From Rhodococcus yunnanensis NBRC 103083 (GTDB taxonomy: Bacteria > Actinomycetota > Actinomycetes > Mycobacteriales > Mycobacteriaceae), in the NCBI RefSeq assembly GCF_001895005.1, contig NZ_BCXH01000003.1, positions 351,637-415,636 of the forward strand: 64,000 bases of DNA, in the 5' to 3' direction. The notes beneath the pieces are model-generated. The model did not search any database and had not been told where the DNA came from. It saw nothing but the letters and a program-made list of their open reading frames with translations. The stretch's first letter is position 1. Each line of letters starts with the position of its first letter. The position numbers were made by a program, and so were the translations under genes. This document shows positions 54,592-64,000 of this stretch, piece after piece.

Positions 54592-55689
54592 CTAGTCGTA
54601 CGGACCGGCGATGGAGGATTCGGCGAGTCGGGAGAGCCCTTCTCGGATGTGCCGGGCCCACAGTCCGCCGATGCCGTCGACCGATTGCAGGTCGGCAGCT
54701 GTTGCCGCAAGCAGTCCCTGCAGCGTTCCGAACGAACCGACCAGCCGGTGGATCTGGCTGAACTGCAGCCGCGGCACGCGGGTGAGTACCCGGTATCCGC
54801 GCGGGCTCATCGGGGTGTCGAGGGCCTCGATGGTGGCCGGGTACCCGAAGGCCCTGGCGAGAGTGGTCAGGTCGAGGAGGTCGACGTCGGTGAGCTTGTC
54901 GAGTGATGCCAGTGCTTTCTCGACGGCTGCGGTACCGGACGGCTCCGGGCCCGCGAGGTAGTCGCGGACGACGAGTTGACGGTCTGCGTCGTTGTCGCCG
55001 AGAAGCTCTTCGAGCTGCAGTGCAAGTTGCCTGCCGTCGGTCCCGAGTTCGAGAACGTTCTGCTCGATTTCCACCGACACGCGCCGGACCATTTCCAGTC
55101 GTTGTGCGACGGTCAGTGCGTCGCGCAGCGTCACGAAATCTTCGATCTCGACGACCGAGAGTTGACGTGTGTTCTCGTCCAGGCGCGCCTTGTAACGCTC
55201 GAGGGTCGCGACGGCCTGGTTGGCTCGCGACAGGATCGTGGCAGACCCTTCGACGACGTGCCGTACACCCGCTACGTAGACGCTCACGATGCTCATGGAC
55301 TGGCTGACGGAGACGACGGGGTATCCGGTCTGCATAGCCGTTCGTTCGGCCGCGCGGTGGCGGGTTCCGGATTCGACGGTCGGGATCTTGTGATCGGGAA
55401 CAAGTTGCACATTGGATCGAACGATCCGTTTTCCGTCGGTGGACAGCACCACAGCGCCGTCCATTTTCGACAGCTCACGTAGACGTGTCGGCGCGAATTC
55501 GACATCGAGTTCGAAACCGCCGTCGCAGATCTGCTCGACTTCCTCGTCGTAACCGAGGACGATGAGGCCGCCGGTTCGGCCTCGGAGTATGCGTTCGAGG
55601 CCGTCACGAAGTGCTGTTCCAGGTGCGAGACGGGCGATGGTGTCCCGAAGTGCCGGGGATGACGTGGCGTCGCGTGCGGAATCGTCCAT
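54592..55689 (-). CDS. disA: Diadenylate cyclase DisA
   Basis: 365 residues. The cyclase domain (about 10-145) has Asp77-Gly78-Ala79 in KMDGAVVLS and RHR at 110-112 in GTRHRAAER, the two motifs needed for c-di-AMP synthesis. A helical spine follows, and the C-terminal helix-hairpin-helix is at about 300-350 ([17 protein letters not shown]). It checks DNA branches and makes c-di-AMP. ATG 55689 has GAGGGG 6 bases ahead, better than the upstream ATG or GTG. Next to radA, its known partner. Confidence 0.95.
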   Translation of the reverse strand: MDDSARDATSSPALRDTIARLAPGTALRDGLERILRGRTGGLIVLGYDEEVEQICDGGFELDVEFAPTRLRELSKMDGAVVLSTDGKRIVRSNVQLVPDHKIPTVESGTRHRAAERTAMQTGYPVVSVSQSMSIVSVYVAGVRHVVEGSATILSRANQAVATLERYKARLDENTRQLSVVEIEDFVTLRDALTVAQRLEMVRRVSVEIEQNVLELGTDGRQLALQLEELLGDNDADRQLVVRDYLAGPEPSGTAAVEKALASLDKLTDVDLLDLTTLARAFGYPATIEALDTPMSPRGYRVLTRVPRLQFSQIHRLVGSFGTLQGLLAATAADLQSVDGIGGLWARHIREGLSRLAESSIAGPYD

Positions 55690-55744
55690 GTTCATCCCCT
55701 CGTGGTTTGTCACAGTCTCGCAGGTAGAGGGTACGCCGCTGGTG

Positions 55745-57154
55745 TCATCCGGCCCGCATTGTTACGTAGTTCAGCGCTTCGCCGAGATTCGTGGCGGTAC
55801 GCACCGTCATACCCGACGGTACGGAATCATCGTGTTCCGGTGTGATGGCATGGGTGAATCCGAGCCGCGCGGCCTCGGCCAGGCGCCGACCGAGCCCGGA
55901 CACGCGCCGCACTTCGCCCGCCAGCCCTACCTCGCCCAGGTACACGACACCCGGCGGCAACGGCGTGTCGGTGACCGCCGATGCGACGGCCGCGGCCAGT
56001 GCTAGATCCGCGGCGGGCTCGCTGGTGCGCATGCCGCCGACCGTCGCGGCGTAGACCTCACTCCTCGCCATCTTGATGCCGCATCGTCGTTCCAGTACCG
56101 CGAGGATCATCGCCACCCGCGCCCCGTCGAGCCCGCTGACCGCCCGGCGGGGTGACGGCATCTGCGTATCGACGACGAGAGCCTGCAACTCGGCGAGGAG
56201 CGGGCGTTTGCCGTCCATCGTGACCGTGACGGCCGTGCCGGGGACGGCCTCGGTTCGGCGATGCAGGAACAGTCCGGACGGATCGGAGATACCTTCGATT
56301 CCGGTGTCGCGAAGCTCGAAACAGCCGACTTCGTCGGACGCTCCGAATCGGTTCTTGACGCCGCGAATCATGCGCAGCGTGGAGTGCTTGTCTCCCTCGA
56401 AGTGCAGTACGACGTCGACGAGATGCTCAAGCGAACGAGGACCGGCGACGGCACCGTCCTTGGTCACGTGTCCGATGAGCAGAACCGCGACGCCCGTCGT
56501 CTTGGCGAGGGAGGTGAGTGCGCTGGTGATGGCACGAACCTGGGTGACGCCGCCGATGACTCCGTCGACGTCGGCGGCGAGCATCGTCTGGACCGAGTCG
56601 ACGATGAGGAGGCTCGGCTTGACCTGTTCGACGTGGCCGAAGACGGTTGCGAGGTCGGACTCCGCGGCGAGAAAGACACGTTCGTGGACGGCGCCGGTGC
56701 GGTCGGCGCGAAGACGAACCTGCCCGGCGGATTCCTCGCCGGTCACGTAGAGCGCGCGTCGATCCTCACCGGTGCGTGCCCAGCGGTGCACCACCTCGAG
56801 CAGCAGGGTGGATTTGCCGACCCCTGGTTCGCCTGCGAGCAGTACCACCGACCCCGGCACGAGACCGCCGCCAAGCACGCGGTCGAACTCCGGGATGCCC
56901 GTCGTATTGGCCTGCGAGGTGGTGCTGCTGACTTCGGTGAGGGCAGTGGCCGGCGAGGTTGGAATCATCGCTGCCGTCGCCGACCTCGTGTTGCCAGCGC
57001 CGAGGCCTGATGCGCCTGGCCTGGACGCCACCGGCACGAGAATCGGCGCCTCGTCCATCGACCCCCAGCTGCCGCACTCCGGGCAACGGCCGACCCATTT
57101 CGCCACGGTGTGCTGGCAGGCCGAACATCGGTAATTGGACTTGAGTTTGGCCAC
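55745..57154 (-). CDS. radA: DNA repair protein RadA
   Basis: 469 residues. The zinc finger is Cys10, Cys13, Cys24 and Cys27. Walker [13 protein letters not shown] is at about 106, and the RadA motif KNRFG is in [13 protein letters not shown]. The Lon-like C-terminal domain is at about 290-460 ([20 protein letters not shown]). It drives branch migration in recombination and binds DisA in some species. GTG start. The gene lies 55 bp upstream of disA on the same strand. Confidence 0.95.
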   Translation of the reverse strand: MAKLKSNYRCSACQHTVAKWVGRCPECGSWGSMDEAPILVPVASRPGASGLGAGNTRSATAAMIPTSPATALTEVSSTTSQANTTGIPEFDRVLGGGLVPGSVVLLAGEPGVGKSTLLLEVVHRWARTGEDRRALYVTGEESAGQVRLRADRTGAVHERVFLAAESDLATVFGHVEQVKPSLLIVDSVQTMLAADVDGVIGGVTQVRAITSALTSLAKTTGVAVLLIGHVTKDGAVAGPRSLEHLVDVVLHFEGDKHSTLRMIRGVKNRFGASDEVGCFELRDTGIEGISDPSGLFLHRRTEAVPGTAVTVTMDGKRPLLAELQALVVDTQMPSPRRAVSGLDGARVAMILAVLERRCGIKMARSEVYAATVGGMRTSEPAADLALAAAVASAVTDTPLPPGVVYLGEVGLAGEVRRVSGLGRRLAEAARLGFTHAITPEHDDSVPSGMTVRTATNLGEALNYVTMRAG

Positions 57155-57190
57155 GACGAGAAAACTAGAGACGGCTACCGACAGGAACTG

Positions 57191-57868
57191 TCAGTTGTTG
57201 CCGTGCGAGCCTTCTTCGACCTGAGTTTCGACGACACTCTGTTCGGCGCTCTCCGCTTCGCCGTGCGCTTCGGCTTCGACCGGGGACTTGGCCGAGATGT
57301 CGCGGGGAAGAACGTGGCCTGCGTCGACGGGGACGAGGACCTCGACGTCTCCTGCTTCCTCGAAGGTGAAGGTGATCGGGACGGTCAACCCTGGGCGAAC
57401 CTCTTCACCGATGCCGTTGAGCTCGACGACGATGAGCTGAAGCGGGATCAGGGGATCGTCGAGTTTGGTGTCGGCGGGTGCGCCTGCTCCGAGTGCGGTC
57501 AACGGTGCGATGTCGGTGCCACCCGGCTCTTCACCGAGGGTGACCGAGGATGCCGCCGTCGTCGCGATGCGGGTCAGCTTGTCCGGGTTAGCCGGGCTGT
57601 TGTTGACGGCGATGAAGCCGAGTTCGACCTTGCCGCCTGGCTCGATCGAGTATTCCTCGGTCTGCGGGTAGACCACGTGAACGTTGCGCAGCGAGATGTT
57701 GCCGACGTCGGCGAAGTTGCCGTTGACCGCGGCGACCTGATCGGCGGTCTGGGATACCTGACCGGCGCCACAGGCCGCCAGTGTGAGGGTGGCACCGGCC
57801 GCGATGGCGACAACAGTTGCCAATCGGCGGGTCTTTCGGTGCGCAATCGCAGCGTTGAACGCAGTCAC
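57191..57868 (-). CDS. lpqE: LpqE-like lipoprotein
   Basis: 225 residues from GTG 57868 (GGAGGA 6 bases ahead). The N-terminal helix ends in a lipobox LTLAACG, so the protein is lipid-anchored at the outer face of the membrane. The mature part is beta-rich (YPQTEEYSIEPGGKVELGFIAVNN) and resembles small copper-chaperone-like domains. The C-terminal tail is Glu/Ser-rich. Position matches M. tuberculosis lpqE between radA and carD. Confidence 0.82.
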   Translation of the reverse strand: MTAFNAAIAHRKTRRLATVVAIAAGATLTLAACGAGQVSQTADQVAAVNGNFADVGNISLRNVHVVYPQTEEYSIEPGGKVELGFIAVNNSPANPDKLTRIATTAASSVTLGEEPGGTDIAPLTALGAGAPADTKLDDPLIPLQLIVVELNGIGEEVRPGLTVPITFTFEEAGDVEVLVPVDAGHVLPRDISAKSPVEAEAHGEAESAEQSVVETQVEEGSHGNN

Positions 57869-58683
<815 letters not shown>

Positions 58684-58699
58684 AGTGGCAGCTTCCTAG

Positions 58700-59392
58700 G
58701 TGGCACGTTCGATCACAGGCCCCGTCGTCGCTCTCGTTCCGGCGGCGGGTCGAGGCCTTCGGCTCCGTCGGGGAGAACCGAAGGCCTTCGTGACAGTGGG
58801 AGGAAGAAGCCTCCTTCAGCGTTCGGTAGACGGTTTGATCGCGTCCGACGCCGTCGACCGCATCGTGGTGATAGTTCCCGCGGAGTCGGTCGAGTTCACC
58901 CGTGAGTTGCTCGGCGCGGACGTGGTGGTCGTCGAAGGCGCCGCCGAACGTACCGAGTCGGTTCGCTGCGGCTTGTCCGTGGTGGGTGACGCCGACATCG
59001 TGCTGGTCCACGATGCAGCCCGCGCGTTGACTCCACCCGCACTGATCGGCCGCGTGGTCGCCGAGGTTCGCGCGGGTAGATCAGCCGTGGTGCCGGTCCT
59101 GCCGGTCACGGACACCGTGAAGACGGTCGACATCATGGGTGCCGTCATCGGTACTCCCGATCGAAGCTCGTTGCGTGCGATCCAGACGCCACAGGGCTTT
59201 CGTGCCGACCTGCTGGTCCGTGCCTACGCGGCGGCCGAGGGATCGGCAACCGACGATGCAGGTCTGGTCGAGCGGCTCGGCGAAACCGTGCACACCATCG
59301 AAGGTGATGCGCTCGCGTTCAAGATCACCACACCTCACGACCTTCTCCTCGCCGAGGCGATAGTCGCGGCGCCTACTCGGGAGAACGCATGA
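58700..59392 (+). CDS. ispD: 2-C-methyl-D-erythritol 4-phosphate cytidylyltransferase
   Basis: 230 residues. [26 protein letters not shown] is the CTP site, with [13 protein letters not shown] and [12 protein letters not shown] further on. It makes CDP-ME in the MEP isoprenoid route. GTG 58700. Coupled to ispF by ATGA, the usual order. Confidence 0.95.
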   Translation: MARSITGPVVALVPAAGRGLRLRRGEPKAFVTVGGRSLLQRSVDGLIASDAVDRIVVIVPAESVEFTRELLGADVVVVEGAAERTESVRCGLSVVGDADIVLVHDAARALTPPALIGRVVAEVRAGRSAVVPVLPVTDTVKTVDIMGAVIGTPDRSSLRAIQTPQGFRADLLVRAYAAAEGSATDDAGLVERLGETVHTIEGDALAFKITTPHDLLLAEAIVAAPTRENA

Positions 59393-59853
59393 GAGTAGGC
59401 ATCGGCACCGACGTCCACCCGATCAGCATCGGCCGGCCGTGTTGGCTGGCCGGCCTACTGTTCGAGGACGGCGACGGCCTGGATGGGCACTCCGATGGAG
59501 ACGTCGCCTCCCACGCCCTGTGCGACGCTCTCCTGTCGGCGGCTGGGCTCGGCGACCTCGGGTCGGTGTTCGGTACCGGAAGGCCCGAGTGGGACGGCGT
59601 CAGCGGTGCTGCGATGCTCACCGAGGTACGCAGACTCCTCACCGAGAACGGTTTTGTCATCGGCAATGCCGCTGTGCAGATCATCGGCAATCGACCCAAG
59701 ATCGGGCCACGCCGCGTCGAGGCTCAGGAGACGTTGTCCGCGGTGCTCGGTGCGCCCGTTTCGGTGTCGGCGACCACCACGGACGGTTTGGGATTGACCG
59801 GCCGCGGCGAGGGAATCGCGGCAGTGGCGACCGCACTTGTCATGACGGAGTAA
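59389..59853 (+). CDS. ispF: 2-C-methyl-D-erythritol 2,4-cyclodiphosphate synthase
   Basis: 154 residues. Zinc ligands Asp8 and His10 (GTDVHPI) and His42 ([11 protein letters not shown]). LDGHSDGDV and the later [17 protein letters not shown] are family blocks. It forms the cyclic diphosphate after IspD and IspE. ATG overlaps the ispD stop. Confidence 0.96.
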   Translation: MRVGIGTDVHPISIGRPCWLAGLLFEDGDGLDGHSDGDVASHALCDALLSAAGLGDLGSVFGTGRPEWDGVSGAAMLTEVRRLLTENGFVIGNAAVQIIGNRPKIGPRRVEAQETLSAVLGAPVSVSATTTDGLGLTGRGEGIAAVATALVMTE

Positions 59854-59876
59854 AAGCACCGGTAGCATTGCTGGTC

Positions 59877-61292
59877 GTGACCCTTCACCTATACGACACC
59901 GAGACGAGGGCCCTGCGGGAATTCATCCCCTTGGTCCCTGGCCATGCATCGGTGTACCTGTGTGGGGCAACGGTTCAGGGTGAGCCGCACATCGGCCACG
60001 TGCGTTCGGGAGTCGCGTTCGACGTTCTTCGTCGCTGGCTGCTGGCACACGAGTACGACGTGGCGTTCATCCGCAATGTGACCGACATCGACGACAAGAT
60101 CTTGAACAAGGCGCGCGACGCGGGCCGTCCCTGGTGGGAATGGGCCGCGACGTACGAGCGGTCCTTCACGTGGGCGTACGACAAGCTCGCAGTGCTGCCT
60201 CCGTCCGCTGAACCACGCGCTACCGGGCACATCACTCAGATGGTGGAGTTGATCGCGCGGCTGATCGAATCGGGCCATGCTTACGCCGCCGAGGGCGACG
60301 TCTACTTCGATGTCGTCAGCTTTCCCGACTACGGCGCGCTGTCCGGCCACAAGCTCGACGACGTCCATCAGGGTGAGAGCGTCGGCGCGGGCAAGCGAGA
60401 TCCCCGCGACTTCACTCTGTGGAAGGCGGCCAAGCCGGGCGAGCCGTCGTGGCCGACCCCGTGGGGCCGCGGACGGCCCGGTTGGCATCTCGAATGCTCG
60501 GCGATGGTCGAGGCGTACCTCGGCGCTGACTTCGACATTCATTGCGGCGGCTTGGACCTGGTGTTCCCGCACCACGAGAACGAACGCGCGCAGAGCAAGG
60601 CTGCAGGCGACGGCTTCAGCCGATACTGGCTGCACAACGGCTGGGTCACCATGGGCGGCGAGAAGATGTCGAAGTCCCTCGGCAACGTGCTCTCGGTTCC
60701 CAACGTTCTCAAAAGTGTTCGGCCGCAAGAACTTCGGTACTACCTCGGCAGTGCGCACTACCGTTCGATGCTCGAGTACTCGGACAACGCGCTGCAGACA
60801 GCGGCAGTGACGTACCGCGGAATCGAAGGCTTCGTGAAGCGAACGGTCGAACGCGCAGGCGAGGTTCCGCTCGGTACCTGGACCGAGGACTTCGCCGCAG
60901 CACTCGACGACGACCTCGGAGTACCGAAGGCACTCGCCGCAGTACACGCGACGGTGAAGGCAGGTAACAGCGCGCTCGAGGGCGGAGATCTGTCCGGTGC
61001 CGTCGAACACGCGTCGAAGGTCAGGGCAATGCTGTCCATCCTCGGGGTGGATCCGCTCGATCCACACTGGTCGTCGGACGGCGAGGACAACGACGCCGTC
61101 CTCGGCGCACTCGGTGTACTGGTCGACGCCGAGTTGCAACGGCGTGCGCAGGCCAAGGTCGACAAGGACTGGCCTGCAGCCGACGCGATCCGAGATCGAC
61201 TCGCCAAGGCGGGCATAGACGTGACAGACACCCCCAACGGACCCGAATGGTCCGTCGGGGCAACCAGCAGTACCGACGAAGCAGGGCAGTGA
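59877..61292 (+). CDS. cysS: Cysteinyl-tRNA synthetase
   Basis: 471 residues from GTG 59877. The zinc Cys29 is in [19 protein letters not shown], which also holds HIGH (38-41). [18 protein letters not shown] carries the other zinc ligands, and KMSKSLGNV the second class I motif. The protein charges tRNA-Cys. The longer open frame runs through ispF and is not real. It overlaps rlmB by one base. Confidence 0.96.
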   Translation: MTLHLYDTETRALREFIPLVPGHASVYLCGATVQGEPHIGHVRSGVAFDVLRRWLLAHEYDVAFIRNVTDIDDKILNKARDAGRPWWEWAATYERSFTWAYDKLAVLPPSAEPRATGHITQMVELIARLIESGHAYAAEGDVYFDVVSFPDYGALSGHKLDDVHQGESVGAGKRDPRDFTLWKAAKPGEPSWPTPWGRGRPGWHLECSAMVEAYLGADFDIHCGGLDLVFPHHENERAQSKAAGDGFSRYWLHNGWVTMGGEKMSKSLGNVLSVPNVLKSVRPQELRYYLGSAHYRSMLEYSDNALQTAAVTYRGIEGFVKRTVERAGEVPLGTWTEDFAAALDDDLGVPKALAAVHATVKAGNSALEGGDLSGAVEHASKVRAMLSILGVDPLDPHWSSDGEDNDAVLGALGVLVDAELQRRAQAKVDKDWPAADAIRDRLAKAGIDVTDTPNGPEWSVGATSSTDEAGQ

Positions 61293-62275
61293 TGGCAGGC
61301 AATTCCAGTAGGCGCGGCGCGGTTCGCAAGACCGGTACCAAAAAGGGACAGGTCGCAGGATCAGGCGGTAATCGGCGTCGAGGACTCGAAGGACGCGGGG
61401 CGACACCGCCGGCGGTGGAGCGCACCAAGCATCCCGCTTCCAAACGCGCGAAGCTGGCGGAGAAGTCCGCAGCCAACCGCGGCGACAGTCGAGGCAGGGG
61501 AACCGGCACACGCGTCGCCAGCCGTAAGAACGACGACGCACCCGAGGTGGTGCTCGGGCGCAATCCCGTCGTCGAATGCCTCCGAGCCGGAGTGCCTGCG
61601 ACGGCGCTGTGGGTCGCCGTCGGTACCGACAGCGACGAACGACTGAAGGAAAGCGTTCAGCGTGCCGCCGATGCGGGCATCTCGATCCTCGAGGTACCGC
61701 GGTCCGATCTGGACAAGCTCAGCGCCAACGGTCTGCATCAGGGGCTCGCGCTGCAGGTTCCGCCGTACCGCTACGCGCACCCGGACGATCTGATCGGCGC
61801 AGCGCGCGCGCACCAGGAGCCTGCGCTGCTCGTCGCACTCGACAACATCACCGACCCGCGCAACCTCGGTGCTGTCGTGCGGTCGGTGGCAGCATTCGGT
61901 GGGCACGGTGTGGTCATTCCGCAGCGTCGAAGCGCCAGTGTGTCGGCGGTGGCGTGGCGTACCAGCGCCGGTGCAGCGGCCAGACTCCCTGTCGCGCGTG
62001 CGACCAATCTGACTCGCACACTCAAGGATTGGCAGACCAAGGGCGTCACCATCGTCGGCCTCGACGCGGGCGGCGACACCACTCTCGACGAGTTCGACGG
62101 CAGTGGCCCGATCGCCGTGGTCGTCGGCTCCGAGGGCAAGGGTCTGTCGCGTCTGGTTCGCGAGACGTGCGACTCGATCCTGTCGATCCCGATGGCAGGT
62201 CCCGTCGAGTCCCTCAATGCCTCGGTGGCTGCGGGCGTCGTGCTGGCAGACATCGCGCGTCAGCGGCGTAGGTAG
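61292..62275 (+). CDS. rlmB: 23S rRNA (guanosine-2'-O-)-methyltransferase RlmB type
   Basis: 327 residues. An N-terminal basic, disordered extension (about 1-85) is normal for actinobacteria. An L30e-like substrate domain (about 90-165) with [20 protein letters not shown] follows, then the SPOUT methylase (170-325) with [41 protein letters not shown] and [18 protein letters not shown]. It methylates rRNA ribose in the A/P-site region. ATG overlaps the cysS stop. Confidence 0.93.
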   Translation: MAGNSSRRGAVRKTGTKKGQVAGSGGNRRRGLEGRGATPPAVERTKHPASKRAKLAEKSAANRGDSRGRGTGTRVASRKNDDAPEVVLGRNPVVECLRAGVPATALWVAVGTDSDERLKESVQRAADAGISILEVPRSDLDKLSANGLHQGLALQVPPYRYAHPDDLIGAARAHQEPALLVALDNITDPRNLGAVVRSVAAFGGHGVVIPQRRSASVSAVAWRTSAGAAARLPVARATNLTRTLKDWQTKGVTIVGLDAGGDTTLDEFDGSGPIAVVVGSEGKGLSRLVRETCDSILSIPMAGPVESLNASVAAGVVLADIARQRRR

Positions 62276-62292
62276 CCTCGGCGTCGAATCTG

Positions 62293-62311
62293 ATAGTTTA
62301 GCCAAACCTAA
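62293..62311 (+). promoter_or_regulatory. IdeR/DtxR iron box
   Basis: ATAGTTTAGCCAAACCTAA matches 16 of 19 positions of the IdeR consensus TTAGGTTAGSCTAACCTAA. It lies 20 bases before the siderophore-binding gene. Iron-loaded IdeR would repress that gene. Confidence 0.8.
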
Positions 62312-62330
62312 GGAAAGGTTTGGTATTGCG

Positions 62331-63332
62331 ATGTTCAAGGGTTCTCGGTTCGTAGCTGCACTGGCCTCATTGGGGCTGGTTCTCACCGGTGCGGCCTGTT
62401 CGTCCGATTCGACGACGGACGACGGGCCGTCGGAGTCTCGTTCAATCGAGCACAAGCTCGGCACGACGCGGGTGCCGGTCGATCCCGAACGCATCGTCAC
62501 CATCGGATACTCGGACCAGGACACGCTGCTGGCGTTCGGCGACAAGCCGGTCGGAGTCGTGGACTGGTACGGCGACTATCCGGACGCGACGTGGCCGTGG
62601 GCGCAAGACGCTCTCGGTGACGCCCATCCTGAGGTGTTCAACAGGGGCCAGTTCACCGGCGAGGCGAACATCGACTTCGAGGGCATCGCCGCGCTCGCGC
62701 CCGACCTGATCATGGCTCAGTACATCGACGTCAGCCAGGATGCGTACGACCGGCTGACCGAAATCGCACCGACAGTGACCACGTCACCCGACTACCCGGA
62801 TTTCGGCATGCCGTGGCAGGAGAACGTGCGACTCGTCGGTGAGACGCTCGGCGAGACTGAAAAAGCCACCGACCTGATCGACGGCGTCGATTCCGCCCTT
62901 CGTGAGCAACGCGCGGCGCACCCCGAATTCGAGGGCAAGACGGCAGCAGTCGTCGAGGCGGGAGATCCGGGTACCTTCTGGGTGCGCTCGCCCAACGACG
63001 GGCGGTCGCGGTTGCTGACGTCGCTCGGATTCGTGATACCGCAGCAGATCATCGATCTTGCAGGCGATTCCGATGCCTTCGAAATCAGCACTGAGCAGCT
63101 CGGCATGCTCGACCTAGACGTCCTGGTCTGGAATACCGGCAGCAGCGAAGGCGCCAGCGATCAGATCAAGGTCATCCCGACGTACCAAACGTTGAACGTC
63201 GCCAAGGACGGGCGAGACGTGTTCGTCGACGACCCCATCGTCTCCGGTGCGATGACATGGGGAACCGTTCTGAGCCTCCCGTACGCTATAGACGCGTTGG
63301 TCCCGCCCCTGTCCGCGGCGGCGTCCAAGTAG
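62331..63332 (+). CDS. Iron-siderophore ABC transporter substrate-binding lipoprotein
   Basis: 333 residues from ATG 62331; the open frame upstream covers the iron box and rlmB. Lipobox LVLTGAACSS at about 16-25, so lipid-anchored outside. TTRVPVDPERIVTIGYSDQDTLLAFG and EGIAALAPDLIMAQY are type III binding-protein (FepB/FhuD-like) blocks. No permease or ATPase follows here, so the rest of the system must be elsewhere. The iron box upstream supports a siderophore role. Confidence 0.9.
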   Translation: MFKGSRFVAALASLGLVLTGAACSSDSTTDDGPSESRSIEHKLGTTRVPVDPERIVTIGYSDQDTLLAFGDKPVGVVDWYGDYPDATWPWAQDALGDAHPEVFNRGQFTGEANIDFEGIAALAPDLIMAQYIDVSQDAYDRLTEIAPTVTTSPDYPDFGMPWQENVRLVGETLGETEKATDLIDGVDSALREQRAAHPEFEGKTAAVVEAGDPGTFWVRSPNDGRSRLLTSLGFVIPQQIIDLAGDSDAFEISTEQLGMLDLDVLVWNTGSSEGASDQIKVIPTYQTLNVAKDGRDVFVDDPIVSGAMTWGTVLSLPYAIDALVPPLSAAASK

Positions 63333-63354
63333 AAGATGAATCCAAAACTGTTGC

Positions 63355-63382
63355 GGCGGTGGCTACCTCGGTAGTCGCCGCC
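63355..63382 (+). terminator. Hairpin after the siderophore-binding gene
   Basis: GGCGGTGGCTACC and GGTAGTCGCCGCC form a 13-bp stem (two G.U pairs) with a tight loop, 22 bases after the stop. There is no T run, but TAGTAGTTGTGG follows. Confidence 0.65.
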
Positions 63383-63555
63383 GTAGTAGTTGTGGTGAGG
63401 GTGTTGTCGACCTGGCATCGGCTTGGGCTGTTCCATTGAGGCGCAGGCTGATTGCGCGATTTCTTGTCGATGGGGCCTGGTGGTGGTGCGGTCTCGGTGG
63501 CGGCGCAGTACGAGCTTGGCTGCAGATCCGAGGGGTAATCTCAAATCGAATCAAT

Positions 63556-63571
63556 TCGAACTAGTGTTCGA
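63556..63571 (+). promoter_or_regulatory. LexA (SOS) box overlapping a promoter
   Basis: TCGAACTAGTGTTCGA is a perfect TCGAAC-N4-GTTCGA box as used by mycobacterial LexA. It overlaps TCGACA (63568-63573), a good -35, with TAGACT (63591-63596) 17 bases on as -10. The next ATG is seven bases later, so the mRNA is probably leaderless and opened by DNA damage. Confidence 0.85.
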
Positions 63572-63602
63572 CAAGTGGCGATTCGTGGGTTAGACTTGGT
63601 GC

Positions 63603-64000
63603 ATGCTTTCGGGGGATAGCGTTGCAGGGGAGAATGATCCGGTGCTGAGCGAGTCGGTGCTGGCTGGGTCCGATGCTTCGGTGTCGGATGATGCGGCACC
63701 TGATGCCGTGTCGGATGCTGCGGCGTCAGGTGATGATGCTGGGCCTGGTGATACTGGGCCTGATGATGGGATGTCGGATTGCTCCGCGTCTGAGGATGCT
63801 GTGTCTGATGATGCGGCACCTGATGATTCTGGTTCGGGGTCGGGTGGTTCAGGGTCTGGTGATTCGGGGTCGGGGTCGGGGTCGGGTGAGTCTGAGTCGT
63901 ATGTGGAGAAGTTGGGTTTGAGGGTGCGTGATCATGCGGTGTTGCCGATTGTGGATGTGGATGTGTTGGGGGCGGTGTGTGGGATCGAGGAGCGGGTGGC
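63603..64000 (+). CDS. DUF222/HNH-type (13E12-like) protein, N-terminal part
   Basis: The frame from ATG 63603 is open to the window end (132 codons seen). It begins with a long acidic Ser/Asp/Gly stretch (SDDAAPDAVSDAAASGDDAG, SGSGSGESES), then ESYVEKLGLRVRDHAVLPIV and VDVLGAVCGIEERVA. This looks like the start of the DUF222 region of 13E12-type HNH proteins common in rhodococci, but the HNH part is beyond the edge. The codon choice (many GGG, TCG, GAT) and repeated GATGATGCGGCACCTGATG words differ from neighbours, a sign of a mobile or fast-changing gene. The SOS box above would control it. Confidence 0.6.
   Translation, partial: MLSGDSVAGENDPVLSESVLAGSDASVSDDAAPDAVSDAAASGDDAGPGDTGPDDGMSDCSASEDAVSDDAAPDDSGSGSGGSGSGDSGSGSGSGESESYVEKLGLRVRDHAVLPIVDVDVLGAVCGIEERV

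Noticed and set aside
59889..61541. 550-residue minus-strand frame opposite cysS
   Set aside because: Antisense to an intact CysS with HIGH and KMSKS.
63161..63544. 127-residue minus-strand frame after the siderophore gene
   Set aside because: Overlaps the real gene's end and a hairpin; His/Arg-rich composition like other shadows.

Overview
The window looks like chromosomal DNA of a high-GC mycolic-acid actinobacterium, most likely Rhodococcus or a close relative. The evidence is strong G/C at third codon positions, frequent GTG/TTG starts, many ATGA/GTGA overlaps, and a gene order from about 18.7 to 62.3 kb that matches the Mycobacterium tuberculosis block ppa-dacB-tilS-hpt-ftsH-folE/P/B/K-panC/D-coaX-lysS-clpC-mhuD-mutY-can-disA-radA-lpqE-carD-ispD/F-cysS-rlmB (from memory of that genome; no search was run).

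Layout. 0-4.7 kb: partial glycosyltransferase, DUF2752 and small proteins, GntR regulator with MFS exporter, two paralogous membrane proteins. 4.7-10 kb: an inward-reading two-gene operon of a Pls/PosA-type single-module peptide synthetase (adenylation, carrier, six membrane segments, three left-handed beta-helix domains) and an M1 aminopeptidase, resembling a poly-amino-acid synthase paired with a degrading enzyme. 10-12.6 kb: sulfur-linked segment with a SAM-IV riboswitch, a cysteine desulfurase-like enzyme, a leader peptide and a truncated luciferase-like protein. 12.6-18.7 kb: YbaK, allantoicase, permease/TetR pair sharing a 31-bp palindrome, OHCU decarboxylase, crotonase, MarR and PAS proteins. 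18.7-42.4 kb: conserved housekeeping core (pyrophosphate, cell wall, tRNA-Ile lysidine, purine salvage, FtsH, folate, pantothenate/CoA, lysyl-tRNA, ClpC), interrupted by a planctomycete-style Ser/Thr kinase and by a cysteine dioxygenase-rhodanese operon behind a poly-Cys leader peptide. 42.4-50.2 kb: variable insert with a secreted lipase bracketed by inverted 53-bp palindromic repeats, an MFS exporter, a DsbA-like protein and two c-di-GMP enzymes. 50.2-62.3 kb: MhuD, hydrolases, MutY, carbonic anhydrase, DisA/RadA, LpqE, CarD, IspD/F, CysS, RlmB. 62.3-64 kb: an iron-box-controlled siderophore-binding lipoprotein and the start of an SOS-box-controlled DUF222/HNH-type gene that runs off the end.

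The most striking genome-level signal is a set of more than a dozen short tandem arrays (2-6 copies, 16-51 bp units). At least six sit on gene 3' ends, with the stop codon inside the repeat unit. In one case (dacB) the unit carries an apparent ancestral ATGA stop/start junction. In another (panC) the repeats are in frame and lengthen the protein. Two separate cysteine/sulfur leader peptides and one riboswitch suggest attenuation-type control of sulfur metabolism. No tRNA, rRNA, CRISPR array, transposase or prophage was seen.
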